From a virus, in the IMG/VR virus record IMGVR_UViG_3300030333_004803, positions 1 through 53,275 of that record: a DNA stretch of 53,275 bases. The stretch is one strand, 5' to 3'. The position numbers were made by a program, and so were the translations under genes. This document shows, piece by piece, positions 27,501 to 33,911 of this stretch. Under the pieces are notes generated by a model. The model did no database searches. It saw only the letters and a program-made list of their open reading frames with translations, and was not told the origin of the DNA. The first letter of the stretch is position 1, and each line of letters opens with the position of its first letter.

Positions 27501-30500
27501 CAAAAGAATTTAATAAATACATAGTAGTACCATCTAATGATCCTGTTGTTAGGGTACCAGAGCCTAATGTTAAGCAATCTGCTCCAGAACCAACTATGCC
27601 TGAAGTTGCATCTAAAATACCAAAAGATGTATTAGAAAAAACTTTAGATGTAGATTTAGGAAAAATTACTCCTGAACAACAACAATCTATTGATACTTTT
27701 GTAAGAAACTTAGATCAGTTTCCACAATTTAAAGAAGCTATTAACTTAGCAGTTCCTGGGGTTACAGCTCAATTAAATCTTATTGGTGTTCCTATTGAAA
27801 ATATATCTTTCCAAGATATTAGAGTTTTAAACAGAATGTTTGACCAGTGGAAAAGAGGTATATTAGGTAAAAAGATTAAAAAAGGTGATTTTGGTAAATT
27901 CCCAATGAAAGCTATTTATAATTATTTATTCTATAGCAGAATTGACGAATTGCTAACACCGCATGATATGAAAATGTTAGATGTCCACAACACGCCAGTA
28001 TATCGTATTTCAAAACACGGCAGTGCTGGAGAGCTTTCTTTTGAAAAAACAAAAGTGCCTATGAGTACTATGGGTGCTATACAAAAAATGGCAGGCCATG
28101 CTTATAATTATGAAAATAAATTTGTTGAGTTTTGGGAAGATGAATTAGATAGAAGATTTAGTTTTATGAGTGAGTTAAAAGAAGCTCCTGAAATGATAGA
28201 AATAGCAGTAAGGCATATTACTAGAAATGGTGATGGTAGGGATTACAATGGCAGTGATAGAGGTAACGCAAAAGCTGTTTATGAAAAAATGTGGAAAGAA
28301 ATAGAACCTGAATATGAAGCATTACTAAAAAAAGGTAATGTAATGAGTCTGAAAGATGAAAAAGGTAATGTTTACAAAGCTAATGCTCAAGAAGTATTGC
28401 ATAAAATTAAAGACACTATTAGAGATTTTTATAAAGAATGGTATGAAACGTTCTTAAACAAAGGATATGATGAGTCTAAAGTGTTAAATCCTAAAACAGG
28501 TTTATTAAATGATAATTGGGTAAGAGACGAAATATTATCTCCTATGGTAAGAGATCTTCCTTTTGGTCGAATTGATTTAAAAGGAATGCCTGCTATCGCA
28601 AGAATTGAGTATGAAATGAGTTTAATAGATTTATTAGATGCTCAAGGCGTAAAAGGTGAAGCTGCTAGAAAAGCTAAAGCTGCTAAATATAGGTTAGATC
28701 ATCCTCCTCCTAGTGCCGAAGCCCCTCCTATTGGTAAAGTTCCTTTTGAGTTTTACTGGTCACAAATGGGTCATATAGATACAAAATTTGCAAAACAAGC
28801 AAATATTAAAGCTATGCAAGAAAACCTTATTGCTTATGAAAAAGCAATGAGAGAAGGAACTGCTAAACTAGCTACAGAAATGCTTGAATTTAATTATCGA
28901 AATGGTACTATAACTTTAGAGCAAGGTATTAAAGAGTCTATTAATATTACAAAACAACGTTATGAAAAGGCTTTACAAACTTCTGTAAAAGGTGATAATA
29001 GCTATAGTGAAAGTGGAGTAGAGTGGTTGCATTTTAAACCTGAAGGTGTTCAAGAAATGTCAGCTATACGAATGTTTCAAAAGCCTGGATCTGCTATGCA
29101 CAGAGGGTATTTGCCTCTTCCTGAGTTTAGAAGAGATATTGGCGTATTAAAGGATTACATGAGACAGTGGATGAAAGCTTACTTTAATAATATTATTGCT
29201 ATACGAGCTAGATATGCTATTAAAGACTTTGAACGTAGAGGACCAGTTGGTGAAGATACAGCAGTATGGAGAGACTTTTTCTTAGATGCATCAAAAAATA
29301 TTATGGGTTATCCATCTTTCTTCTCAGAAAAGATTTTTGGAATTACGCATCCTCAGGCTAGAGCTGTGCGAAAGTTTTTAGATAAGGGCAAGAGTGCTTT
29401 GTCTAAAAAACAACTTAATATGATCAAAGATTTGGTTCAAAAAATAGACGAAGAGTATATAGCTAAGTCTGGTGGACCATATATGGCTTCTTTAGCTCCT
29501 TTAAAACCTGAAGATTATAGATTCAAACTACAAGAAATGCTAAAATCTACTAACAGATTAAAAGCTTACAGGACTGGGTATTATGCATTTAGTGATCAAA
29601 AAGCTGTACAGTTCTTAGATAAGGTTTCTAAAAAATTATTTAATGGAGAAATACCTTTTTATAAAGACTTCCCAAAAGATCCTGAAGTTAGAAAAGCAGT
29701 AATGACTAGAATGGTTCATAAGTTTGGTATTATGGATGGTAAATGGAACCTTATGACACTTCTTGCTGCTCCTAAATCATTTATTGGTAACGTAATGGGT
29801 GGATCAGAAAATATTATAGGATCAGCAGGCTTAAGACATTTTAGAGGAGCAATCAATAAGCAATATTTAATTAATGAAGTATTTAAGAATGCTACGTTTG
29901 AAATGCCTGGACCAGAAGGTAAAAAAGTAAAGGTTAAGATAGATAGTATTCAAAACTTAAATCTTTGGTTAGAGACAATAGGTGTTATTGATAGTTATAT
30001 TAAATCTGAAATAGGTCTTGATTCTACGTTTAAACCAGATCGTAATAAAAGATTTGCAGTTGCTGCAGGTAGAAAAGTTGCTGCTTTATTCCATAAAAAC
30101 AAGTTAGATGACAAAACTCTTAGATTAACATTAAGAGAAACTGCTAGAGAATACGGTGTTAGTGATGCAATAGTAAATAAAGCTGCTGGATTTATGAGAA
30201 AATCAGAGCTTATTAATAGAAGGAATGCATTCTTGGCTCATTATTTAAACGCTAGGGAAGTATTTTCACCAGTAACTGATATGTTACCATGGGACAGTGA
30301 AGCACTAGTTAGGTTTGGTAAAAAAGGCTTAGAAGCTACTCAGTTTTTATATCACTCAGCTTTTAGAACTAATTATTCTAATACTGCTTTAGGAAAAGTT
30401 ATGACAAGGTTTCAACCATTTGCTTGGAACTCTGTAAAATACAGGAGACATGTTTATCAAAATGCAAAACTTTATGGCTTTAAGCCAGGAACAAGAGCCT

Positions 30501-30961
30501 TTGATAGGTACCAAAGACAAGTTACTACTGATATGTTTGCTATGGCTTTGGCTGCTATATTTGCAGGTTCTATATTTGAATATACCCTCGCACCACCAAT
30601 GGCATGGATGCAAGACACAGCACAATGGTTGTTTGGAGATGAAAAAGAAAGAGAAAGAGCATTTTTTACTTCCTGGCCCACAACAGCGCTCGCCCCGTTA
30701 CAACCAATCACTCCTCCTATAGCTAGATACCCATTAAACGTTTTATCTACTATAATTAATGGAGATATGGAAAAATTTGGAAGATATTATGCATGGACAT
30801 GGTTTCCATTTGGCAGGGTTGCACGAGATCTTTCTAGAAGTATTCCAAACCCTGCGATGAGCGTAGACTTTATGACTGGATTTCCTTTACATGGAGTTCA
30901 TAGAAAAGTAAGAAAATATATTGAAAATAGACAAGAACAAGAATTAGCACTGGAGATATAA
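18575..30961 (+). CDS. Giant polyvalent virion protein with metallopeptidase and two-barrel RNA polymerase
   Basis: A 4128-residue single ORF. Residues about 85-130 and 215-265 are Gly/Ala-rich hydrophobic stretches. H530-E-P-I-H534 with E562/E563 is a zincin metallopeptidase site, followed by a basic FQKFWRQIKTLLG helix. RNA-polymerase signatures follow: D2056-G-G-I-Y with K2083 and K2137 (first barrel), R2442-V-P...SGVRFL and D2484-N-D-G-D2488 (second barrel, metal-binding loop), then NNTGPMVNSN (2566-2575). The order and spacing match QDE-1/RDR and crAss-like polymerases. The C-terminal third is helical, with a hydrophobic segment near residue 3995, as in large polyvalent proteins. Seen: motifs. 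Inferred: packaged, ejected, and transcribing early genes. The start follows AAGGA by about 10 bases. Confidence 0.85.
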   Translation: MPLDPRLYQNRGTFTSDPYARHIQTYQRQPWLFSEDQVDELEEYAKANDIEFQRQIDPSGSGLIGVANQLTSGIVEGFTTLGWADEPETTAESIAYRVGHLIGFAPDIIAGVVSGGATAGASLAKMAGKKGVKKAAQDRFSTKLAQGMQKAVKGEFGIQAAATQRASDFFGREFTRGPLALRSVPMRVADWATGAGGRMMADAGWDAAKFLQEGHWGRSIIKQAGHLGIASGVSAWQEGPEGALKASMHGAVAGAAFGGIGNFMQVDKMLKSGIPSMEAEARAIIQTVAKGMAGSAFTGIPSTMRGEDPAAQIYEYLLGFFFGASTQPAWKEAGMKVFNEASQRAETAFQPQKLDSFAKLNKSAKDFVLEQTKNAYGRYSKDANLSQAAIEILKNITGKDNPTLKDYQENFKEVNRDIVKHIDQQYQEVKEPATEIKNPSETTIVPGEQLSIEFEKKRYFQVGAEYNDKTPLATKNEIVQHVSDIMGPHATRTRDMFLKEIKENPEAVGMYVDGMVQFVEGKVTHHAAVHEPIHWFMGKVLTQQEYSFLQRQFKQKNELATEEAIVNAASEYYLGKKTFTGKVKALFQKFWRQIKTLLGKDLTDGQSVQELFDRIGTDYTIRSKDNLKDYISKDRGNLERLVDAEVSVKTEQNDYILYNDYLDFTGSKKAGKPEGRPTIHYVIDELIQVPQSRYNPRQTTLASLAEFHFPELKNVSSLDYYNPKQIAQMPAQLKEARLTLDLEYKFVNNVNDVKSEKIGFSGMYKSLSKNLKKAEKIAARDFVDRLKEKYKDQKSITKEELVKEYNEFIEKEYPFNAYIALGYENTTQKGISIPYGAENIITNIRTVENPKLIENKKVMFTGGELYDKLGHQFEILDPRFDSKIPDISSNGYGWYNFLDIKHIDPKLSISFEYQSDLFDNLAKPTSKETKPELQLHHGTRTLQESAEKEFRIVASNKAKQNIEFEMNRRGLGFVLNELVEWSGTELLFKKASFKQDSYQNTVDNYLRNSISELEGMKFSRYVNETVRSVFRDFNKKIKKIEDKYPRLKNGELDPRAISERNEAVFEMQNIADAINEIFPQAFNMSKPSEAAKKAMSYFDSFSVNGGGRSPLSKSASLWQTSPLPNETTFVNTGLFNIRRENNWSDSEYISRRQNRKTGEMPTPKEVYDNLINKELPKLYKILDSINNKDFTSAKIKRLIDLITKNHFDYKFALEDMGSTYFESARFLDRKRLLGSAKSDKLFDGPSPGTKFAELSPELRIEFINQQNIYLNIVKDIYQYLTNTSYALLKQKDNFVGLTDIPEAPFNSAGRVVGELNNKLKNTDSLIRRQASIVNQFNFTLDALNVKTTRDKLANYVIDKYDRYMDGFRFQLQDYIHEYIKIGNDLLNSQIKDNPKLHNYIKVFQEKEAFRQKQIYHALITASQNGDTRHILTGGQGSYKIQQNSQASKLYLNQGEIDALPKISYKDWRKNSFKKDMLRSDKWSHEVHFRMFGRGQGLHTMSDKEFDAWFTSQRNMGQKLTNRWMGITGNILIRRARDGNGEIIKDKWDFTTTRANPDKLGTMTFDQLKRMLKDSPRPGPFATDAQKVLKKLKIPYTYKEIKGVEGVNIVAEIPTDLDARIPRFFVPAKKDKNLPSLSKKNKRNVFAYIEKVYREEGPKKSTERLMDEYGVEILSYISEYDSRQMGDVIPRTADPEIQLALFPVDKQKNIETRLSSQDDRSMEIIPKFNVLDQLVDYIKPFSSRTSGEIRRDLDIIAVANAGNREEFFKHLYEYIPKEATDRPENFEKRVIKHLDALSQHEPRRMLYWSEENGLLYQTEMHPSTEASKKYGQNVDQTLRRVTREVSGVDQNGQPYEFSIQLKPLGQNPGYFSVAQQTYIEPTNALNPKSWRSLTLALDQNNSYVFGGNGTTGVLNTRVYHRKTNQTTLQDLKKEMFREKDFALSFQKTYEYAKDLFLGQQMHGIDAKKNPKTVAKYEQLFDKQLISNLLYSFEENGSWRTAFMEYPNVVAFNKRQPLEQGVEYMLSRADVSDLLNSRGKLEYAIVKDVPGEVGADTDGGIYLHPELFNRVAERFNQDPETGFIKAVGVVGNQKIERNGKEVNLGKNRDKAGFFRATKEMADFMDAHGLRIIKRESGTKTLGDRKTYNIDFKNGKYKFVGKGSRNPEFYEMLPEEFKVNVGIYDDARKVYGNMNMPKPVLSLINSEQFSPEAMNAAMDKITGPAIYGTAESNAIMKNYIADPKKYAEGLVTKFGDTKVGKINLDDVSHHLIMEALRMHPDKQIAKDILRFIFRKHKEYSIENPADDKTMQFNKDIETISPTLDLLENANFELAVWMQPDVFKYVNKAIMNYFIRRAFKPKWKNSGYARFIDNTEQLKQTYNVQEGEFYFGHARQSEKIEFPFNGHKRPITRGQAYKEYLKAQKQGAPKETLESMLDHLSALFTRVPAPVPSGVRFLTFRGFLKEKDGAGYGMLINERDKYFFGGADNDGDLAYFFHNMPKEIVEGYKSAKNELVKKDGSLKDIKDPKYYPLFGINESDPLFKAMNTPASTFMPSLRISAARGAFMGQNNTGPMVNSNQMLQALYSTINNQGGEMVFNANKFKLRIKLKKQANEAVAGDMLRELNLNAISNAVDAANYPNMSSARQMKEKIFNKIFEVTKVGEKGQVLKFGFSDLYKTEFMQYWRLNNLLFGWNFQQNRPHTVQEILSGLKDYRNSGIKFDSHMSKAALEFGDLNMDIDPWSFLNKKALATELRVANKLFKEENGKRFMRLIGREKLDIYGQTTFKSNIHTVNDFSDFIAARSVIYPLGERIEKAMNDLGYEQQRVYEIIDYIADKATALKNTGWKVRMDARDQDVPLADVQARIDSEIIREHGKLSDMARQLGIEPKLLTTYYDAYILSPLKFQNPDSKLSAKLKELVKLRDEYNNSELPVDEKSVALLQKEITDLNKQYNQTTRMSIGWLSTRIPREVKAAYLQEYSKEFNKYIVVPSNDPVVRVPEPNVKQSAPEPTMPEVASKIPKDVLEKTLDVDLGKITPEQQQSIDTFVRNLDQFPQFKEAINLAVPGVTAQLNLIGVPIENISFQDIRVLNRMFDQWKRGILGKKIKKGDFGKFPMKAIYNYLFYSRIDELLTPHDMKMLDVHNTPVYRISKHGSAGELSFEKTKVPMSTMGAIQKMAGHAYNYENKFVEFWEDELDRRFSFMSELKEAPEMIEIAVRHITRNGDGRDYNGSDRGNAKAVYEKMWKEIEPEYEALLKKGNVMSLKDEKGNVYKANAQEVLHKIKDTIRDFYKEWYETFLNKGYDESKVLNPKTGLLNDNWVRDEILSPMVRDLPFGRIDLKGMPAIARIEYEMSLIDLLDAQGVKGEAARKAKAAKYRLDHPPPSAEAPPIGKVPFEFYWSQMGHIDTKFAKQANIKAMQENLIAYEKAMREGTAKLATEMLEFNYRNGTITLEQGIKESINITKQRYEKALQTSVKGDNSYSESGVEWLHFKPEGVQEMSAIRMFQKPGSAMHRGYLPLPEFRRDIGVLKDYMRQWMKAYFNNIIAIRARYAIKDFERRGPVGEDTAVWRDFFLDASKNIMGYPSFFSEKIFGITHPQARAVRKFLDKGKSALSKKQLNMIKDLVQKIDEEYIAKSGGPYMASLAPLKPEDYRFKLQEMLKSTNRLKAYRTGYYAFSDQKAVQFLDKVSKKLFNGEIPFYKDFPKDPEVRKAVMTRMVHKFGIMDGKWNLMTLLAAPKSFIGNVMGGSENIIGSAGLRHFRGAINKQYLINEVFKNATFEMPGPEGKKVKVKIDSIQNLNLWLETIGVIDSYIKSEIGLDSTFKPDRNKRFAVAAGRKVAALFHKNKLDDKTLRLTLRETAREYGVSDAIVNKAAGFMRKSELINRRNAFLAHYLNAREVFSPVTDMLPWDSEALVRFGKKGLEATQFLYHSAFRTNYSNTALGKVMTRFQPFAWNSVKYRRHVYQNAKLYGFKPGTRAFDRYQRQVTTDMFAMALAAIFAGSIFEYTLAPPMAWMQDTAQWLFGDEKERERAFFTSWPTTALAPLQPITPPIARYPLNVLSTIINGDMEKFGRYYAWTWFPFGRVARDLSRSIPNPAMSVDFMTGFPLHGVHRKVRKYIENRQEQELALEI

Positions 30962-31950
30962 TGAATCCTCAACAAATGCTTCAAATGATGTTAGATAGAT
31001 TTGCACCAACAGATAATACTGATGCTATGCCTCTCGAAGGGGATAAAAAGCTTCTAATGGACTTAGCTAAAAAAAATAAACTAAAATATAGAATATGGAA
31101 TGCTATTACCCCTAATACTGAAAAATCTTACACAGATCTTGTAAAAAGTATAGAAACTGGTCAATTGCAAATCAATAGAGTTCCAGATGCTATGTGGGAA
31201 CAATATAAACAAACGGCTTTAAACCCCGAAGCTTATCAAGGGACAGATGTAAAAAATGTTGCTGGTTGGATGTCTGGAGATAAAAGATGGATTAATATTC
31301 CTGAAAGCGCTTCACCTGAAACCATTGACCATGAATTATTACATTATTTTGGAAGTCATAGACCTGGCGAAGAAGGCGCTCCTGATAGAATAAATCCTTA
31401 TATACAAGCAGATATGGATCTTGGAGGATGGCTACCTTCTTTACATCCCAATGCTGCAAGACCAATGTTACCTGGAGATAATCTTTTATCAAGATGGTGG
31501 AATAATAATATAGCATCTAATGCAATGGAAACCGATAGAGAAATGGGATATCATCCATGGGTTGGTCAAAGCGCATATAATAGGTTTACTGGACAATCAG
31601 GTGGCGGACATGTACACGACCATGGTTTTACACCTCCTCCAACGCCTGAAGCTCCAACTCCAGAACCAGATCCCAAACCAGTTCCAGAAGCCCCTAAAGC
31701 AAAAAGTTTTGGATCTTCGTTTAAAGAAGCAAGAAAGGCTGGTTTAAAAGAGTTTGAATGGAAAGGTAAAATGTATCATACTAAAACAAAGGAAGAAGTT
31801 GAACTTGCTAGAAAGATTCAAAAAGCTCAAACTGCTACTGTGCCACAACCATCTCGAGCTACACTTCCTGCTTTTGATTATGAATCTGCAATAGATTATG
31901 TTACTAAAATACAAGATAAACCTACATATAATTACAAAGTATGGTTCTAA
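30961..31950 (+). CDS. HELLH metallopeptidase-like virion protein
   Basis: A 329-residue protein overlapping the giant gene by one base (TAATG), so it is coupled to it. H124-E-L-L-H128 inside DHELLHYFGSH is a zinc metallopeptidase site. A Pro-rich linker (about residues 224-245) leads to a module FKEARKAGLKEFEWKGKMY (about 254-272), a short C-terminal module that recurs in phage virion proteins. Possible roles are maturation of the giant protein or action on the host envelope during entry; neither is shown. It is the last gene of the late unit. Confidence 0.75.
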   Translation: MNPQQMLQMMLDRFAPTDNTDAMPLEGDKKLLMDLAKKNKLKYRIWNAITPNTEKSYTDLVKSIETGQLQINRVPDAMWEQYKQTALNPEAYQGTDVKNVAGWMSGDKRWINIPESASPETIDHELLHYFGSHRPGEEGAPDRINPYIQADMDLGGWLPSLHPNAARPMLPGDNLLSRWWNNNIASNAMETDREMGYHPWVGQSAYNRFTGQSGGGHVHDHGFTPPPTPEAPTPEPDPKPVPEAPKAKSFGSSFKEARKAGLKEFEWKGKMYHTKTKEEVELARKIQKAQTATVPQPSRATLPAFDYESAIDYVTKIQDKPTYNYKVWF

Positions 31951-32032
31951 ACGCATACATGCCTTCTATTTGTAGTTTAATTAAAAAATAGCTTATTATG
32001 TTTTTGTTATTGTGGATTAGATTAAGGAAGTA

Positions 32033-32056
32033 GGGCTCTTACGAGCCCCATTTTTA
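32033..32056 (+). terminator. Rho-independent terminator of late unit
   Basis: A perfect 6-bp stem GGGCTC/GAGCCC with a four-base TTAC loop, followed by CA and a run of five T. It lies 82 bases after the last plus-strand gene, where plus and minus transcription converge. On the minus strand the stem has no U-run, so it should act mainly on late transcripts. Confidence 0.8.
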
Positions 32057-32134
32057 TTCCTTGCTCCTTAGCCCTAGATATAGCATAAACCCTATAGCTA
32101 AAGATACTAAAAGTTTTTCCCAAAATAATTCCAT
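32054..32134 (-). CDS. 26-residue membrane peptide
   Basis: A minus-strand ORF behind a GGAAG site, with its ATG overlapping the stop of the upstream gene (TAATG). The product has one hydrophobic helix (residues 8-22) and a charged tail. It is the last gene of the minus unit and ends at the convergent terminator. Supported by coupling and ribosome site; function unknown. Confidence 0.5.
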   Translation of the reverse strand: MELFWEKLLVSLAIGFMLYLGLRSKE

Positions 32135-32316
32135 TATACTTCCTTTTCATTATCTAATCTAGTTCCCTGGATATACCACCAGCCATTTCCATTCATTTTA
32201 AATATTTTACTTCTATCTTTTATATATTTAGGGTCATCTAATCCTTTGTATGGCCAATTTTCTTTACCTTTTAAATTTTGCCAATCGTGCTCGTTACCAC
32301 TAGATTTTTTCTTCAT
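32134..32316 (-). CDS. Small basic hypothetical protein
   Basis: A 60-residue Lys/Asp/Trp-rich soluble protein with a strong AAAGGAG site at good spacing. It has a tryptophan-rich centre (NGNGWWYIQG). It follows the structured noncoding element at 32365-32580, which would form its leader. No family recognised. Confidence 0.6.
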   Translation of the reverse strand: MKKKSSGNEHDWQNLKGKENWPYKGLDDPKYIKDRSKIFKMNGNGWWYIQGTRLDNEKEV

Positions 32317-32364
32317 AGCTGCTCCTTTAGTTAATTAGTTCCAATGCCTACATTACCTGAAAGA

Positions 32365-32580
32365 TTTGAGGGCCAAGAAAAACGATTAAAACTTGACCCT
32401 CTATTAAGCGACTTTTAGCAAGTCACTTGGGCAAAATGCAGCGTAGGTTTCTAAAACCCTGTTAGCGCAATGCTTTCCTGTACTTTTAACGCTGCTAATA
32501 TTTTGCTAAGAATGGCAGCTTAATTCCCTGGTTTGTTAGAGAAGCCCCGTGCTTACAATAACAGCCAACCCAGTGAATTA
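32365..32580 (-). ncRNA. Candidate structured RNA or leader
   Basis: A gene-free stretch packed with stems. (a) 32521-32580 folds into one extended hairpin of about 21 bp with small bulges. (b) GCAAAATGCAGCGT at 32431-32444 pairs with 32489-32506 except for a four-base bulge, enclosing a five-to-six-bp hairpin at 32445-32460. (c) A 9-bp stem pairs 32406-32414 with 32420-32428. (d) A 10-bp stem pairs 32368-32377 with 32392-32401. Stems c and d each contain one pair that is G-U on the minus strand but A-C on the plus strand, so the minus strand is the RNA. Not a tRNA and not tmRNA-like. Could be a free RNA or the leader of the gene at 32316. Confidence 0.6.
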
Positions 32581-32602
32581 TAGTTATTCCTTCTTAGCAA
32601 AT

Positions 32603-32818
32603 TTAATTTTTTAGTCCATTTTTAACGCAGTCTGGACATTTGATACGATTGCATCCGTATTTAGGGAATCCTGTGATTTTTGTGTACCACTTTTTGTTTG
32701 TTCCTTCTTGGGGGTGGAAGTCCCATACTTCTCTGCAGTCTTCGCATAAGTATGGTGATTTTGGTAGCTTTTTCCCTTTGTTGTGAGTTCTGTAGTATTC
32801 TCTGACTTGTGAATCCAT
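32603..32818 (-). CDS. Zinc-ribbon protein
   Basis: A 71-residue protein with CEDC (residues 25-28) and a distal CNRIKCPDC cluster (56-64), a two-knuckle zinc ribbon. It has an AAAGGAAA site before its ATG. It overlaps the C-terminal part of the ORF from 33069 in another frame. The cysteine pattern makes this frame the better-supported one in the overlap. It may bind DNA, RNA or protein. Confidence 0.7.
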   Translation of the reverse strand: MDSQVREYYRTHNKGKKLPKSPYLCEDCREVWDFHPQEGTNKKWYTKITGFPKYGCNRIKCPDCVKNGLKN

Positions 32819-33069
32819 CCGTTTCCTTTCGCATGTTCTTCTTCAGCGATATACATTAGATTTATGTAATCACTTATTGTCATTGTGTTTCCTGAATCAA
32901 ACCAACACATAGTTAATTCTGTTAAAATAGCGCAGTATGTTAATTCCATATAGTTCTCCAAAGGGGGTCTCCATTGATCACGGGTCAAGTATTGAGCTTG
33001 TCCAGCTGTTGGGCCCCATCCTTTTAAATAGTTTTTTAAATACTCTTCATTTGTTAAGACTTTAGGCAT
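32611..33069 (-). CDS. Hypothetical early protein with long overlap
   Basis: I place the start at the ATG at 33069; a TTG two codons earlier is also possible. Residues 1-85 look like a real protein (helical, Trp/Tyr-containing, TISDYINLMYIAEEEH). The last 70 residues are Thr/Lys/Ser-rich and read through the zinc-ribbon gene in another frame. Either the overlap is real, or a frameshift once joined the first half to the zinc ribbon. Function unknown. Confidence 0.5.
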   Translation of the reverse strand: MPKVLTNEEYLKNYLKGWGPTAGQAQYLTRDQWRPPLENYMELTYCAILTELTMCWFDSGNTMTISDYINLMYIAEEEHAKGNGWIHKSENTTELTTKGKSYQNHHTYAKTAEKYGTSTPKKEQTKSGTQKSQDSLNTDAIVSNVQTALKMD

Positions 33070-33220
33070 GCGCAAATTCCATTAATAACTTGTCTTTTAT
33101 GCGTTTTAAGTCTTGTATTTCTAATTTATGATTGTCATCAAAAACATCTTGATCTACTTCTAACACACCTACTTGTTTATCAATGACATATATTAGCAAT
33201 TTTAAGTCTTTTTTGTCCAT
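33062..33220 (-). CDS. 52-residue acidic helical protein
   Basis: An ORF nested tightly in the unit: it overlaps the nuclease gene upstream and the start of the next gene downstream. The product is helical and charged, with no membrane segment. The ribosome site is weak. Supported by packing and by codon use like its neighbours. Confidence 0.5.
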   Translation of the reverse strand: MDKKDLKLLIYVIDKQVGVLEVDQDVFDDNHKLEIQDLKRIKDKLLMEFAHA

Positions 33221-33543
33221 AATTTGTTTCTAACCCTTTTTGGTATGTGTTTATATAATTCTAAAAATTCATCATATTTCATTACTATCAAGGGATCTTC
33301 ACGATCTGCTTTAATTAGTTGTGCATTGACGTTATTATTCGGGATCATCCATTGACCCATAGCTTTTCTGCATTTAGCTTGTATTTTAAAGTCTTTATCA
33401 ATTACAACATCAACTTCTTCGTGCATTCCTAAAGCAGCACCATTGGAGCCCCATGCACGTTTGCACGGGACCCCTACATCTTGAGTCATTAAAACTATTA
33501 GACGTTCAAATCTACTGCCTTTTTGTTTACTTTTATTGGGCAT
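33202..33543 (-). CDS. PDDEXK nuclease, Holliday-junction-resolvase-like
   Basis: A 113-residue protein with FER near the N-terminus (catalytic Glu), EEVDVVI (Asp) and IQAKCRK (QxK), the order of the PDDEXK core of Hjc/resolvase-type enzymes. The basic N-terminus KSKQKGSRFER is typical. It probably resolves branched replication or recombination intermediates before packaging. It overlaps genes on both sides within the replication unit. Confidence 0.75.
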   Translation of the reverse strand: MPNKSKQKGSRFERLIVLMTQDVGVPCKRAWGSNGAALGMHEEVDVVIDKDFKIQAKCRKAMGQWMIPNNNVNAQLIKADREDPLIVMKYDEFLELYKHIPKRVRNKLWTKKT

Positions 33544-33751
33544 CTTCTTTGTCCCTTAACTCAATGATTTTAGCTGCAAGATATAATGATAAATCTAAAC
33601 ATTCTTCTAAAGACTCTATCATTCCGTAAGTTCCATCAATAGGCATATCTTTTTTAAACTTTTTATTGCCTAGTTCTATTCTATTCTTTAAAAGCCTTAT
33701 TATTCGATCATTAGAGCTTTGACCAAGCTTTATATGTTTATACTCATCCAT
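33533..33751 (-). CDS. Small helical phage protein, MazG-like candidate
   Basis: A 72-residue protein with a GxKKFxxDMPI segment and a C-terminal ESLEECLDLSLYLAAKI helix. Similar short proteins with a conserved L-E-E-x-x-D-x-x-x-Y-L helix are common in phages and sometimes resemble half of an all-alpha NTP pyrophosphatase (MazG). Too short to be a full enzyme. It overlaps its neighbours by 8 and 11 bases. Confidence 0.6.
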   Translation of the reverse strand: MDEYKHIKLGQSSNDRIIRLLKNRIELGNKKFKKDMPIDGTYGMIESLEECLDLSLYLAAKIIELRDKEDAQ

Positions 33752-33911
33752 TTTTCTTTTTACCGCTATAGATTTTATCTAGTAATTGATTGATCTTTTG
33801 CACTTCTGTGTGATTATTTAGCTTTTTATATGACAATTTTACTATTTCTAGTGCTCTGACAATCAATTTAACTTCTGATTTATTAGCTACATACTTTACA
33901 GTTTTAGCCAT
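33744..33911 (-). CDS. 55-residue basic protein
   Basis: A short helical Lys-rich ORF with the best ribosome site of the region (AAGGAGG, seven bases before ATG). Its stop overlaps the next gene and its start lies inside the end of the previous gene. The strong site suggests high translation. Function unknown. Confidence 0.6.
   Translation of the reverse strand: MAKTVKYVANKSEVKLIVRALEIVKLSYKKLNNHTEVQKINQLLDKIYSGKKKNG

Noticed and set aside
18575-30961. Giant ORF as a tape-measure protein or a DarB-type methylase-helicase
   Set aside because: No coiled tape-measure repeat pattern and no other long-tail genes. No helicase Walker motifs or methylase NPPY/DPPY motif noticed. The polymerase and zincin signatures fit better.
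32365-32580. tRNA, tmRNA or group I intron in the structured gap
   Set aside because: No TTCGA T-loop with matching acceptor stem, no tmRNA tag or tRNA-like ends, and no interrupted coding sequence around it.
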